From contig OX457025.1 in assembly GCA_949752745.1 (NCBI GenBank), forward strand, positions 97,219,804 through 97,283,803: 64,000 bases of DNA, in the 5' to 3' direction. The position numbers were made by a program, and so were the translations under genes. The notes below the pieces were generated by a model. The model was not told the origin of the DNA, made no database searches, and worked only from the letters and a program-made list of their open reading frames with translations. Below, piece by piece: positions 22,140-34,899 of this stretch. This stretch comes from Protula sp. h YS-2021 (Eukaryota > Annelida > Polychaeta > Sabellida > Serpulidae). Numbering within the stretch: the stretch's first letter is position 1; every line of letters starts with the position of its first letter.

Positions 22140-25100
22140 ATTACCGTTAAGACGTATGTCCTTACTTGAGATGATTTCCCGCAAAATTACTTCTATATCC
22201 GTGTCATATTAACATGTGTGACACATATGCCACCAGATGTTGAGAAGAAATATCTTTAATTTTTCTTCATTTAACATGTTTAAGAGAAAAAAAACAGAGT
22301 CACAAAAATAAATTATTTTTAATAATAATTATAATGACATAATATATAAAAATAACCTTTTGATATATTCAATTATTGCGGTTTTCATGGATAGCAATTC
22401 TATTGAGAAGCATCTTGCACTTTCTCAGCAAAATTTTACAATAGCTGTAATCAAATAACAAAGTGATGAGTCAAACGAGTACTTCATAGGGTATTGACTT
22501 CAAGATTAAAACTTTTCATATGGATTTTCTACATATTTTTATGATATTTCGAGACTGTTAAATTATCCAGATTTGCATTATTTGGATGTTTCAATTTTAA
22601 CAAGTTGGGAGAACTTACCTTATGGGGTGTTTATTGCGTTTATGTAAGGACTTAAGATTAAAGATAAGTGTAACAATATTGTTAGGTCTATGCTGATTAG
22701 AATATCACTACATTCATCTTCATGGTAAAATTCAACAGTAGCTAAATTATTTCCAAAGCGACCAAAATTTTTGTTTTCTCGGTTTCAGAATTTGAAGAAC
22801 AGTATAATAATGTAATAAATAGCAAAGGTTAAAATGACAAACTAGAGACATTACTTATGCTGTGGAAAGGAAATTTCTTCTCACAAGCTTCAATGGTTAA
22901 AGTGTAAAAGGTCTACTGAAATATAAGAATATTTGGAGTATTTTATAGTGTATTAGGATTGCGGCACACATATTTCTTTATCAGTTTAATTTCTTGATAA
23001 ACATGTATGTTTCATGTTACTTATGAGATCTTGCTGCTGAATTAACCTACAAAGAGTGTTGGAGCTTCTTTGGGTTTAACAACATAACGGATGATGCCTG
23101 TGCTTACGCGGACACATCAAACATATTGGATGGTGCGTGTACTTACTCACATACATTGATCTGCCTGTCAACAAATAACCCACGACTGTGACACTTTTTA
23201 TTGCAGCTTCAAGGATTGTGGCACTTTTATTGAAGCCTCAATTTTAGCACAGCTTTGTTTACAAGGAAAGATTCAATAAAGCAGTGCTGGTTATTTAAGA
23301 GAAATCTATATGATACTAGACGCCCAGGTACATGAGTATGCCTTTCCCAGCGTTTTTAAAGCATTTCCTTGTAGAATCTAAAAAGAAATATCAGTTTCTG
23401 CAGTTGTTAAATCTAATTGATTTGAATTACGGTAAAAGAACAATTACATAAGCACAAAAACACGAAGACCACGATTTTTAGAATATATTGTGATGTTATC
23501 GACATATTTTCCGCATCTTGGAGCAGTATTTTAGGTGTCTTCTTCTGAAAACAGCCATTATATCGCACTCTCTTTCTCGTGCTAACTCATTCTCAGTTCC
23601 TTCATATTAAAAGTTTTTTAATAAATAAAGAGAAGTCAAGGCTGAAGTAAGGCGATGTACTCAGAAGTAGGCTGCTTGCAAGAGTGTGCTGTTGAATTTT
23701 TCTACAAACAGTGTTCTTCAAAGATGATGCCTGCACTTACAGGGATACATTGATCTACTGGTCAACAAATAACGCACGACAAGCCCGTGTAGAACTGGAA
23801 TGCGATTGAGTGCTGACATGCCAGTACATGGATTACTCACTTCAAATAACAACCAGCACTTCCTAATCTCAGAGCTGTTAAATTTGTTGCTTAACTTGGA
23901 GCGCGACAACACGGCGACACGGCACGAAATTTGCTGCAGGCAATATTATACTAAATTTATATTCATTATATCTGTCCTCAAACATTAAATAAAAAGGGTC
24001 ATAATATAGTATATTTTAAACAAAAGAGCGTATTTTAATCCAAAAGAAAACGGATGGACTTGCAGATTTTCATTTTCTTCAATGTGATTTTTTCTTCAGC
24101 ACAATGCCATATAAGCACAGCTATCAACTGCCAATCACTGCGCCATGGATCGTGTTTTCCAACATTGGTGGCCTACTGGAATTATTCTTCGGCTCTATCT
24201 GGCTCATAGGATAATAAAAACAATATACTTTTTACCAGTTTCTGTGCAGAAATCGTTAAGACAGCCGCAACGACAACACGTTTCTTTGTAACTCATTGTA
24301 GACTGGACGCTTACAGAACTAGCACAATATATTCATGTTTTAGATTGAATAGCTGTAATAAACCACAGGTACAACTAATTTTTTAAATGGACAGGCTTTC
24401 GAGAAAGTTTTGCTCTTTTTAAATATACAATGTGTGGCAATGTGTGTGAATGAAATGCAAACAAGTATGCCACGATAGGTAAACGAATAAGATTTGTGCT
24501 TTTCTTTTCTATTAAGGAAAATTAACGACGCAACTGTCTTTGTCTAATGACTATGAAGACATTCTGCAGCAGTTATCATTTGTTTTATTATTCATAATTT
24601 TCCAGTCTGACACAATGTCAGTAGAGTAAGCTTCTAAGGCAAGGTTAACTGAAATGTATGAAAGGTGCTAAGGGTTGGAAACTAAGACCCACTCTCTCTA
24701 GGTAAAATCGGCGTCATTTTACCGCTATAATGCGCCATATCTTTGAGACAGTCTACTGATGTCTAGTGTATTAAACCCATTGTAATGATTCTAACTATTC
24801 ATTTGTGATACAAGCACCATTGCTGTATTTTAAATGGTTCGTTATCAGGGAACCAATGCATGTAAAACATAGAATAAACAAGCACATTTTGAAACTTTAA
24901 TTGCTAACACATATATCTGATGATTTCTGGAAAATGCGAACGTCATTACAGCACATGACCACATATTTTAGCTCCGTCACGAAATTCGAAGCGCCACAGC
25001 GTACATAAAATTATCCCTTCTGTCTAACAAAGGAAATAGTTTGAAATAGAGTTTTCTACGTCTCGCTCAATGCCCTTTGCAGTATGACGTCTCTGTAAAG

Positions 25101-27700
25101 ACTTTCGTAGGATTTTTCACCAGTGCAAAGTAATCGAAATATGTGGATATAATATCACAAAGAAGCAATATGGAATACTTAGTGTTCTTGTATCAGTGAC
25201 CTTTATCAAAATTCGTAACATGTACATTGGAGGAAATTAGTCATACGGATAGGGCTACATTCCATTACGGCACTCGCAGTGGTAGATAGGAGGTTCACAG
25301 ATTTGTAGGTGATTGGAGATTCACCCTTCTGATGGGAGGCTTAGATTTGGCGGTAGAGGTGAGATTAACACTTTTGACGTTATCTAGGTAGGTGGGAGAT
25401 TCACACTTCCGATTTAGATGGGAAATATATATTTTTATAGAAGATGGTTGATTGAACTTTTCTCTTGGCAGATGGGAGAGTGATACCTGCGTTCTAAACT
25501 AGAGGTCCACGTTGTTGTTTAAGTTGGGGGATTCACAATTCGATCCTACATTGGAGGAATTTATTCGGAGGGTTCTTTTTTTTCCTTGATGAAAGTAGAG
25601 TTCCCATTGTTGTGGTAGATAGGATATTCCAACTCTGGGGATACAGGATGGACATTTTCGTGGCAAAAGGGAGGCACAGACTCCTCTAAGGGAGTGAAGG
25701 TTTATATTTCGTAATGAAGGAGAAGCTTATTAGCACTCTAACCGTTCAGCCCTTTTGTATAAGCATTCGGACAACGTCCAAAGTGCACAAGCCCACTAGA
25801 TGTCCCTCCATAGTAGAAATGGACGCCTTCTAACTTTTCAACGTAATGTGCAAACAGTCTGATTTCACATTCAAGGTGTATATTAAGAAAATGTGCTTTT
25901 AAAATGCTTAAACTTATTGCTTTGCATTCAGAATAAAATTGGGATTTCCTATATATAGTTCCTTACAGTTATGTCTCCACTGACCTCAAAGACACATTTT
26001 CAGTAGTGCGCAGCATGACACTTACGATACAGACAAAGCGGGGTAATACGACTACTACTATCTATCGGGCGTATGTATCATCATGACAATCATGAAATAA
26101 ACGATGACTGCAGATTTGAAATAACTTATGGCTACAATATTTTACTCCTTTTAGAGCAATGCATATTAAAAAGTAATTGCATAGCGCATATTCCTTTCAA
26201 ATACTGTTGTCAGGTTAATTTATGTGCAGTTTCAATAACATATTCAAATCAAGCAATAAATTATCTGTTGTATAACTGATGACACAGAAAAAACCGGACT
26301 TTATTTCGTTTCTGTTACGAATGTAACAAATAAAAGAAGGAATAATTGGTTGACAATAATTAAAACGTGTTTTATAGTGCTGCTTAATTTGTTTGCCTTG
26401 TGCAAAAGTACCCTCTGCAATTCTCAATTCTTAGAATTTCTCCGTCATCTAAAACAACTAGTTTCCATTTTTTTGTTTTATGAACATCCCTTAAATCATT
26501 TTAGAACTTATTTTGATTATATCGTTACTAATTTGCAAACAATGGCTTGGATACAATGTAACCACCAATCTCACAAGAAAGTATTTAATTCCTTATTCAC
26601 TCCATTGATAAACCAATGGGACATTTACATTCCCCAAACCTACATTACAATTCAGATAACAAGCTGGCCTATCAGTTTCAAGAAATCCCGACCAAGTATC
26701 AAAAGGGTTTTTTACCCGACGAGTTTTCTTTCATATTAATTTCTGCAACTGCTGTTCACACTGTTATGTCATTACCACATCAAATATATCACCCTCAGTC
26801 CATTTTATACGGAAATATTTCCCCTGGAGTGCTTAATTCAGCGTACCTATTTGTAGTAGTTTACTTTTATCTAGATAAACCACAAAGACATATAAAGCAT
26901 TTGAACACAAACTGCTGATTTTGTAAAAAAATTGCAAAATAAATAAACAAAAATGGGGTTACTGTGCGAAGTGATTTTTTCCGGAGTGCATTCCGTGTTC
27001 ACAAAAAGAGCCACATGAATTTTTTCTCAAGTCATATAATTTAGTGCAGGAGATGATTTGGGTGCCTTTTTCATGCTTGCTTTGCGTTTTTAAAAGAGGC
27101 ACACCACGCTTAGGTGTAAGATGCATGAGACTGACAATAGAAGGCAGATTGAAATGCGTAGCCTATTGGCATCGGAACGGTTGATCTTTTTATTATTATT
27201 TCAGGAAGTTTTAATTAAGTTTCTTTAACTTCACGCCGTTTTTTAGAATTTATTGCAACTGCTAAACATGTAAATTTTCCTTTTAGTTGTTCAAGGAAGA
27301 TTTTGTTTGACAGATTGTTAACTTGCTGATGCTGGTTTGAATTGCCTCTAGGTCCTTTCCTCAGAAAACCCAGCAATGCAGCTTCCTAAAGTGTGTTTTG
27401 CACTTTGGCTTTGAACTGTAAATACCATAATAGTTATGACAACAATTCCTACAGAGGCAGCGAACTTCAGCCTTTTACTGAATATTATTTCCCTACCGAA
27501 CCTTTAAACTTAATTCCCACAACAAGAATTGGAAACAGGATCCTGACCTTTTACTTTCATGGATGTTATTGGATGTTACTGAACCAGGCTTTTAAAACTT
27601 AACAATTTACTACATGCACGTATATTCATCCAGTTTATTGCCGACACCCAGTTGTAGACAAAACTTTCTTGCTTAAATAATTGAGTTTATGCAATTATTA
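22140..27700. other. Left copy of the segmental duplication, non-coding part
   Basis: No gene seen. Stretches at 22.35-22.70, 24.06-24.20, 26.28-26.40 and 26.76-26.84 kb clearly resemble 46.02-46.40, 46.79-46.91, 47.79-47.90 and 48.54-48.60 kb. A sequence at about 23.15 kb (cattgatctgcctgtcaaca) recurs at 23.75 kb, an internal duplication. A degenerate minisatellite lies at 25.26-25.70 kb. Confidence 0.65.
25255..25700. repeat. Degenerate minisatellite (gatgggagattcacac family)
   Basis: Loose tandem copies about 25-35 bases long built on tagatgggagattcaca. The same family occurs at 47190-47370 in the other copy of the segmental duplication, so it predates the duplication. Confidence 0.6.
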
Positions 27701-27729
27701 ATACCTACATGGCGTTTTAAATGCTCACA

Positions 27730-28700
27730 GACTGTGGCATCATTTGTTTAATAGAATTTTCAACTAACTTGGTGTTCTGTTGCATCTTGGCTAAGATTTT
27801 GTCAAAATAGATCTTTGTGGTGGAAGGTTTAACTTAATAAAGCCCAGCAAATGCCTTTCGACAGTTATTTCTGTCGATGATACGTCGCACAGAACGCATA
27901 GCAAATGTTGTTAAAGCAGTGCCAACAATACCAACAAAAAGAGAAACGAAGAACAGTCCAATACTGACGCCAACAGGTACAACCGGAAGTGCAATTGCAG
28001 TCATTGCTAGGGACGTGTTTAACGTTCCTACCAGTCCAATAATGATTCGCGTCTTCTTATGGTCTGCCCAATTATGATTTATGTCCCATAATATCATCAG
28101 AATTTCTATGGGAAATGGTATAAAAAGCCAACTGAGTGCAAAGAGCGAGTAAGTGTCTTTAGTCCTTCGGCAATGGCCTTGTCCCCGCCAGTTTCCGCTC
28201 CTGCTGTTAAACCGAACTTAACTGTGGCTTAAACTGCGTCATCGATGACCCCAGCTAGTGATGTAGTGCTTATTTTTGTCCACAACCTGATAATTAATTC
28301 TTTGATAAAAGCAAAGAATCCCCTCGCCTGAGCTTCAAAGCCTTCGCGAGTAGCAGCATAATTTTCAGTTATTTGTTAAAAAATTGTATTCTCCAATGTG
28401 ACCTACTTGTTTTTCTGCATCCGCAAGTAATACATCCGGATCTTCTGCTGGTGTGTGTGTAATCTTGTAAACGGGATCCTCACCGTTAAATATAGGAACA
28501 CGTGACGGAGTTTTAAATGTCTTACCGGCTGCTGTTGAGCTTTTGTTTACGGTGAACTCATAGACTTCTATTTCATTTGGACCATGAACTTGTTTAACTA
28601 AAGCATGATGAGCATAGGTGAGCCATCTTGTCCAGGATATCTGGTCTCCAGGCTTCAGCATTTCGTGACTTAAAACAAGACTTTGTCACCTCGGTTGTCT
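27730..28700 (-). pseudogene. LRAT-domain protein, terminal exon, pseudogene (left copy)
   Basis: Counterpart of the intact exon at 49211-50193. Visible lesions: a 2-base deletion just after the acceptor; a TGA stop (28365-28367) at the codon that is the catalytic Cys in the intact copy; a TAA within the Asp-Asp-Ala-Val linker; a one-base deletion in the run of A near 28123; and a Glu-to-TAA change near 27838. Histidines and membrane segments are otherwise recognisable. The lesions exclude a full-length product. Confidence 0.9.
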
Positions 28701-29650
28701 CTGGATAAAAAAGAACATTTCCAATACATTGCGAAATTTGAAATATAATAAATTTATTAATCCTTGACAACTTGCAAACGCTTTATAAAAACAACGATGG
28801 CCTGGGGAGAGAATAAATTTCCTGTTAAAATGGGCCCAGATGCAACGAATCCCCTCAAGAAAGGGCATTCGACAACAGTAATTAATAATGGTATGATTTC
28901 ATTTTCAAGATCGTCTAAAATGTTCAATGACAGTATTTCAGTACACAAAGCAGTCAGGTTGATATTGAGTATTGACACAAATTTAAACTACTGCCTAACT
29001 AGGTTTATATGCCCAAAATAATTTCCAATTAATCACTAAATAATAAATTGACAATATATTAATTAATCTGTTTATGCTTTAAAAACCAACTCTTCTAATG
29101 TAACTATTTACTAATTTATAAATTAATTTATTTACTTGCTTTATTCATTGCAGTCTATTACAACTTACTGGCTTTCCCGGTTTTGCACCATTTTGCATAG
29201 TCACTGCCGTTATTGTCAAACGGATGGCATTTCTGCTCTGTTAATCTGCTCTGCGCCAGGCGTACAACAGTGTCGCTATCAAAGGAGGAGTTGTATATGG
29301 CTCTCTTGAATCGTGTCTGACGTTTAGTTTTTAAGCTCTTTACACCCCTGAAAAGTAAATTACAAAACGTTTATTTACATAACCCTTGGTAAAATAATCA
29401 AAACTCTCTCTATATTAGATTATAAGACAGGGAAATATGTTTCGCTGGTATGATAAAAGCATCGCCAGCTCATGCTATTAATTTGAGGAATGTTTCACAC
29501 ACGTACTGATGGCTGAAACACAACTTACGGATGAGAAGTAGCTTACCTTAATGTGTTTGCTATATATGAGAAAGATTTTTGTCGAGAATCAACTTACTCA
29601 ACAATAGCATTGGTATTCCAGAAACCCAATTTTATATGATCCCCAACTCG

Positions 29651-30045
29651 TAAACAGTCAATCAATGTTTCCTCCCACTGTATTTCGTCTCCTGTTAAAC
29701 AATCTCTGTTAATTTCTTCTCTTTATGTATTTGTTATAAAGATAGTACGGCATATTTGCCCATACTTATTCAGAGCCAATTAGTCCATACAGAAATTTTT
29801 TTGGAATGCAGAGCTAGTGACCTTTAATTATCTAATCATTTTAAACAGTAAACAGTCAATCAATGTTTCCTCCCACTGTATTTCGTCTCCTGTTAAACAA
29901 TCACTGTTATCTTCATCTCTTCATTATGTATTTGTTATAAAGATTGTACGGTGTATTTACCCGATACTTACTTAGATCCAAGTAATTCATATAGTAATTT
30001 TTTGGAATGCAAAGCTAGTGACCTTTAATCACTTAATCATCTTGT
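29651..30045. repeat. Tandem duplication of about 198 bp including part of an LRAT exon
   Basis: The sequence starting taaacagtcaatcaatgttt at 29651 is repeated from 29849 with few differences, including the segment that encodes the start of LRAT exon d (29691) and its acceptor. The right copy has only one version. Confidence 0.85.
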
Positions 30046-32601
30046 TCTAGTCTCTGTGACTCCATGGTAAATCACATGCACTCTGTATGAAGGGTTGAAG
30101 ATAAGAAGAACACAAGCGACTTTTTTGTAAATTTGCAGCTGAACCCAGCAGTGAATCCGTAAGGGTCTGTTCTAACATTCCCAGTGCAAAGGTTTCTCGG
30201 TGTAATGAATGCGGATATTATAACAATACAAAAGTACGTGTTGTTCTCTATTTTTGCGACTTTTCAAGGAAAATAAATGCACAAGCTCAAAACCAAGGAA
30301 ATATCGCTGGTGCACTTATTTCCCACTATCCGTGATATAAACCCTTATCCAATTTAAATCTTTATTACCTCTTTTGCAGAGCATTACAAAGTCGATTTCA
30401 TTGTTGACAAACGTCTTTACTCTGTCGCTGCCGATCAATGATATTGCTCTTTTCACTGCGGTGCCGCTGTCTACACATGATGAGTACACAGCCACAAACA
30501 TGCATATCTCCTTTGAAAGCGCATATTCCTTTCTTTTGATAACTCTGTAATTAATGGATAATTTTACAACAAGAATGATGACGTATGCCAAGACAGGATG
30601 ATGCATGCTAAGATATGGGGTGGCTTGTGTTTAAATGGGATGACATATACTAAGAAGTATGAGTAGAAGCTCCGAACTAATAATTAATGCATGAAAGTGT
30701 TAACAGACTGAGCTAATCTTAGTTATGATTTTTGCAAACTGAAATATCTGGTATGATTATGGCAACTTGTTGTAAGTATCAAGGAGGAAATAGTCACAGG
30801 AGATTTGCTTTAATCAACAAGACAGGCAATAGGTAATGCACTAATAGCACTTTAACAATCCAAACTGTTAACCAATTGAATAAATCACTAAACATTGGAT
30901 CCTAAATGAAATGCAATTAAATTTAAAAAAACTAATATTAAAGCTAAACTCACAGTTTCTCTTCCACTGTTTGACACCCAATCAGACTAAGCTTAGTACC
31001 GACCAAGCGCTCTACAATGCCGTGTGGAACACCTTCGCTTTCACTGTATACATGATCCCCGCGGTAAAGTTCAATGATAGCTTTGCTTTCCCATTTTGTG
31101 ATTACACTGCGACTGTACTCTCGTTTCGTAGGGGCATAATCGTTGACCAAAACCCGCCTTATTCCTTTCCCTGCTTTTCCCATTTGAATAGAAAATTTTA
31201 TTATTGCTATTTTACACTATAAATCATGAATATACAGAAATAGAAGGACATACAAACAACTTCACTCAGTCACGGTCACAACGTGATGTTATTGTATGAT
31301 ACCATTTACTCAGCGGAAATAGAGTCAAACTAAAGCAACGACCATTTTATAACTCATAAGTGAACATTGAGTGTAGTGTAGCATGAATGTAAGTTATTAA
31401 CTCGGTTTCGTTCGTTTTTATAATCCCTCAAAGTCAGTCGCGTGTTTTGTTCCTCTTTTATCTACAGTGCATTAAATGATGTTTTAATTATAGAAGCGAA
31501 TTTTTGTTGCTTCACATTACTTCCTAGAATTTTAGTATCAAATGGGAGTTCATATACAATGCAAAATTGATGAATAACAAAAATATCTTAAATGTTAATA
31601 TAGATACGAAATGTAAGATTCTGTAACATTTTCTCCATTTCATTAAGATAAGTTAAGATTTCTGATATTTTTTCATTGTTTCGAAAGCATCCCGGCCAAC
31701 TTTTTCTCAGATAGCACAGTATTTTGTCAACGCACTGAAGGTACCTTGCAGTTCTAGTTTGCTCTACTTTAAGTGACTAAGTGCAGTGTTAGAAGTTGCG
31801 AATATTATCCAATTTCTTTTCTGTTGCTAAACTGGTCGAAGATATGTTAAAAAGGAAAAGAAAAATAAGGCATTTGGGAGATCAATTTGTTTGCCATCTG
31901 TAGAGGAATCTTACTTTCATGACATTTCGTGAAATAACAATTTTTAATTGGCTTTGTTTAGTGATTGTTTAACCTGAATATCCTTTGCGACAGCACTCGG
32001 AAAACTGCTGGTCACTGCTGAGGAGACTGTCCTGCCCAACATCACCAAGCAGGCTGTAATGAATCCTGTTCTGTGCAGCATGTATTATACACCGCACGGA
32101 ATACTTTTTTCTCAACTCTGCATTCCTTTGTCTCTACTGATCTAAAACATGTTTATGAGCGTTGGACACAAGTGATATCTCATACCAACTGAAATCAACA
32201 ATTCAGTATCATGTCAGAGCATTCAATCATACTGATTTTGATAGGGATACTGCATCTAAATATTCTTTATAGGCTTTCCATTTTTTTATCTTGCTGGCAA
32301 ATGTTAGGACACAAGGCGTTAAGCGTTAAGCATTAAGCTAAGTAAGGTGAAATATCCCTATACAGATATAGATATATATCGACTTAGCACTTCATATAGA
32401 ATAAACGTAATAATTAAGGTAAACGTAAGTCTAAATTAAAGTTGATGCATTCATACTTTCATATTCTATCACTCTAATCCCTGACTAGAATAATTTGACT
32501 ATCACAGTATTCTTTTTTACCAATTTGATACAGTACATGTTTTTCTCAATATTACACCATTCTGTATTTTAAAGTTTTACGATATAAACCGTTACAATAA
32601 C

Positions 32602-32702
<101 letters not shown>

Positions 32703-33049
32703 ACATAAGAGATTCAATAAGTCTGTAACAATAACTCATGTATTTCAATTAAAATTTAAATTTTTTCTTTCTATATGATTAGTTATATATGTTAAATTCA
32801 TTTTATTTAGTTTATTTTTCCTGTGGCTCATGTCGTGAAACGTTCAAGTAGAGAATGACGATCTTATTGAGAAAGATATATATCGCTTTTAAATTGGGTA
32901 CAAAATATGCAGAACTTTTTGCTACTTAAGTTTTTCAATTCACGGACTAACTTTAATTTAGACTTTCGTTTAAACTTTATTATTAAAAATATGCGAAATA
33001 ATCTGTCGACAGGAAATTGTTGCATTATTGTACAGCATTAATGCCACTA

Positions 33050-33790
33050 AATGTTTCCTTATTGCTGCTGTATAGGTATCAGGAGAACCCTGCCCCAAGT
33101 AGATCCCGGCCCCGAAGAACCCGGTCTCAAGCAAACTTGGCTCAAGGAGAACCCGGTTCCAAATCAAATTACGCTTTGAAATTAAATGTAACAAAGCGTA
33201 ATGTAATAAAAGAAAAACAATTTTATTCAAATCCCGACACCGTTCAAATGTGAGCTTTTCACACAACTTTTTAAAATAATTGCCATCAGAAAGCAATTGA
33301 AATAAGTGCAAAAAGTAGACTTCAAATACAGAAGTGATAAAGGAGTGATTGAAGTGATGAGTCACTAATTTGACAGCAATTTGAAGCGAAGTGCAATGAA
33401 CAATTGGAGAAGTTATGAAAGAGTAGATGAACCCATTCAGTACGATCTCAAATGCAATCGCATTCTGACTGCAAATAACAAGTCTATAAAAGCGATTACT
33501 GAACTAGGTAAATAGCCTTGATTGTAATAAAAGTAGTGTCACAATTTTGTTCAAGTTAAAAGAATTAGCGATTGCAATTAGATTTCGTAAAAATAGAGTC
33601 ATGGTGCGCTTTATGTTAATTTGTTTTGAAACTCTAAGTCTAATTCAAAAAATGTTTCTCATTTTTATCACGTTGCGTCCGGGTTCTTCTACGTTTTGAG
33701 GCCTGATTCTCCTGCAATTTGCGGCCCAGTTTGCATAGGGCCATATTCACTTGTGGCCGGGTATGTTGGGACGGATTAGGTCGTCAAAAC
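33050..33790. repeat. Possible short element with gaacccgg ends
   Basis: gaacccggt words near 33120 and 33150 are matched by an inverted ccgggttctt near 33678, and gggccatattcac lies near 33738. It may be a small DNA element in an intron of the left LRAT copy. Ends are not defined and there is no target duplication I can point to. Confidence 0.25.
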
Positions 33791-34199
33791 ACGACACGTC
33801 ACCAGAGTTGCAATAACATATATTTTGCATAATTTTTAATTTTTTATGATTAGACTTTTTACGGTTCTGATTGAAAGTCAATATTTAAGATAAAAGATAA
33901 ATAATGATTTAATATATAATATTAGGCAAAAAGTCAAAATTGTAAGGCGGTCTCGATAGCGCCTATTATATACAATATATAATATATACCAGAGAATGAT
34001 TATAAAGCTAGAAATCTATCACAAAAGCAGCATTCTCGCAAAATAGTGCAGTGCAAATGATGTTTCGATATTAATTCTGTACAACAACAACAAAATTTAA
34101 TATTTTCAACAAATATGTGACATGTAGCACCAAAGTCAAAATTATCGAGACCGGCTTTTCGATAATAGAGAAATGAAAAATACCAAAAGCTAATATTAC

Positions 34200-34350
34200 C
34201 AGCTTTCATCATTGTACGTAATGTAAGCGACACGTTGTCTACATAAGTGGACCTTTTCCACAATGCCATGAGTTTTAGATATAACAGAGTTTATATGGTC
34301 TCCTGGCTGTAGTCTGTTAATATAAACGCTCTCCCAAAACATGTTTCTAC
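34200..34350 (-). pseudogene. LRAT-like exon b first half (left copy)
   Basis: 151 bases, the same length as its counterpart at 55526-55676. The acceptor is ttaacccag and the donor GTAATA. It encodes Gln-Pro-Gly-Asp-His-Ile followed by Thr-His-Gly-Ile-Val, the strand and His motif that open an LRAT fold. The frame is open here, but the gene as a whole is broken. Confidence 0.75.
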
Positions 34351-34635
34351 CTGGGTTAAGTAAATATATGTACATAGCTATCTATGTAAATGCAATAAGG
34401 TAATAGATATTGTAAATAAAACTACAATACTCTGTTTCAATTCAGAACGTGTGAATGTCATATTACAGTATTACGTAAGACATTTCTTCTGTGTGATGTA
34501 TTATTAGTATTATTTTCAGGCTCATCAAAATCTTCTTTAATTGTTTTTGCGCTTTAAGTTTTTTAATATCTTTGGTATTTTAAGTCCTGAGAAAAGGTAC
34601 TTTATCTTTATGAATTTGTGCGAAATGTAACATAC

Positions 34636-34811
34636 CTGTCTTGCACCACATTGCAAAGTTGGCTGGATTTGAAATATTTTCGGCATCTTTACTCATCATA
34701 CCTACTTTGCCAACAGCTCTGTTTTCTACTTTGGCACTGTCACTTGACCCTACATACCTAGCATTTTCCACCGAAAAATCATCGAGATCAACAAATATAC
34801 GCGTCACTCTT
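34636..34811 (-). pseudogene. LRAT-like exon a second half (left copy)
   Basis: 176 bases between ttttttgcag and GTATGT, exactly the length of 55982-56157. It encodes the helix-rich second half of an LRAT-like unit ending [12 protein letters not shown]; the position of the catalytic Cys holds Pro. The exon is open, but it belongs to a broken gene. Confidence 0.75.
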
Positions 34812-34899
34812 CTGCAAAAAATAGACAATGTAATTAAATCGTGATGGGTCATGAAGTTCACAGTTGTGTTTCAACATGTCTCTGTTCTCAGAGAAAAAC

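Noticed and set aside
26350..26739. 129-codon ORF with a hydrophobic start
   Set aside because: The matching region of the duplicated copy (47.85-48.5 kb) is broken by indels and stops, so it is not under coding constraint.
30911..31222. Plus-strand ORF of 103 codons
   Set aside because: Shadow of the LRAT exon c first half on the other strand; likewise 53468-53755.
33017..33253. Arg/Pro-rich ORF resembling a basic nuclear protein
   Set aside because: Short, and it overlaps repeated gaacccgg words of a probable small element.
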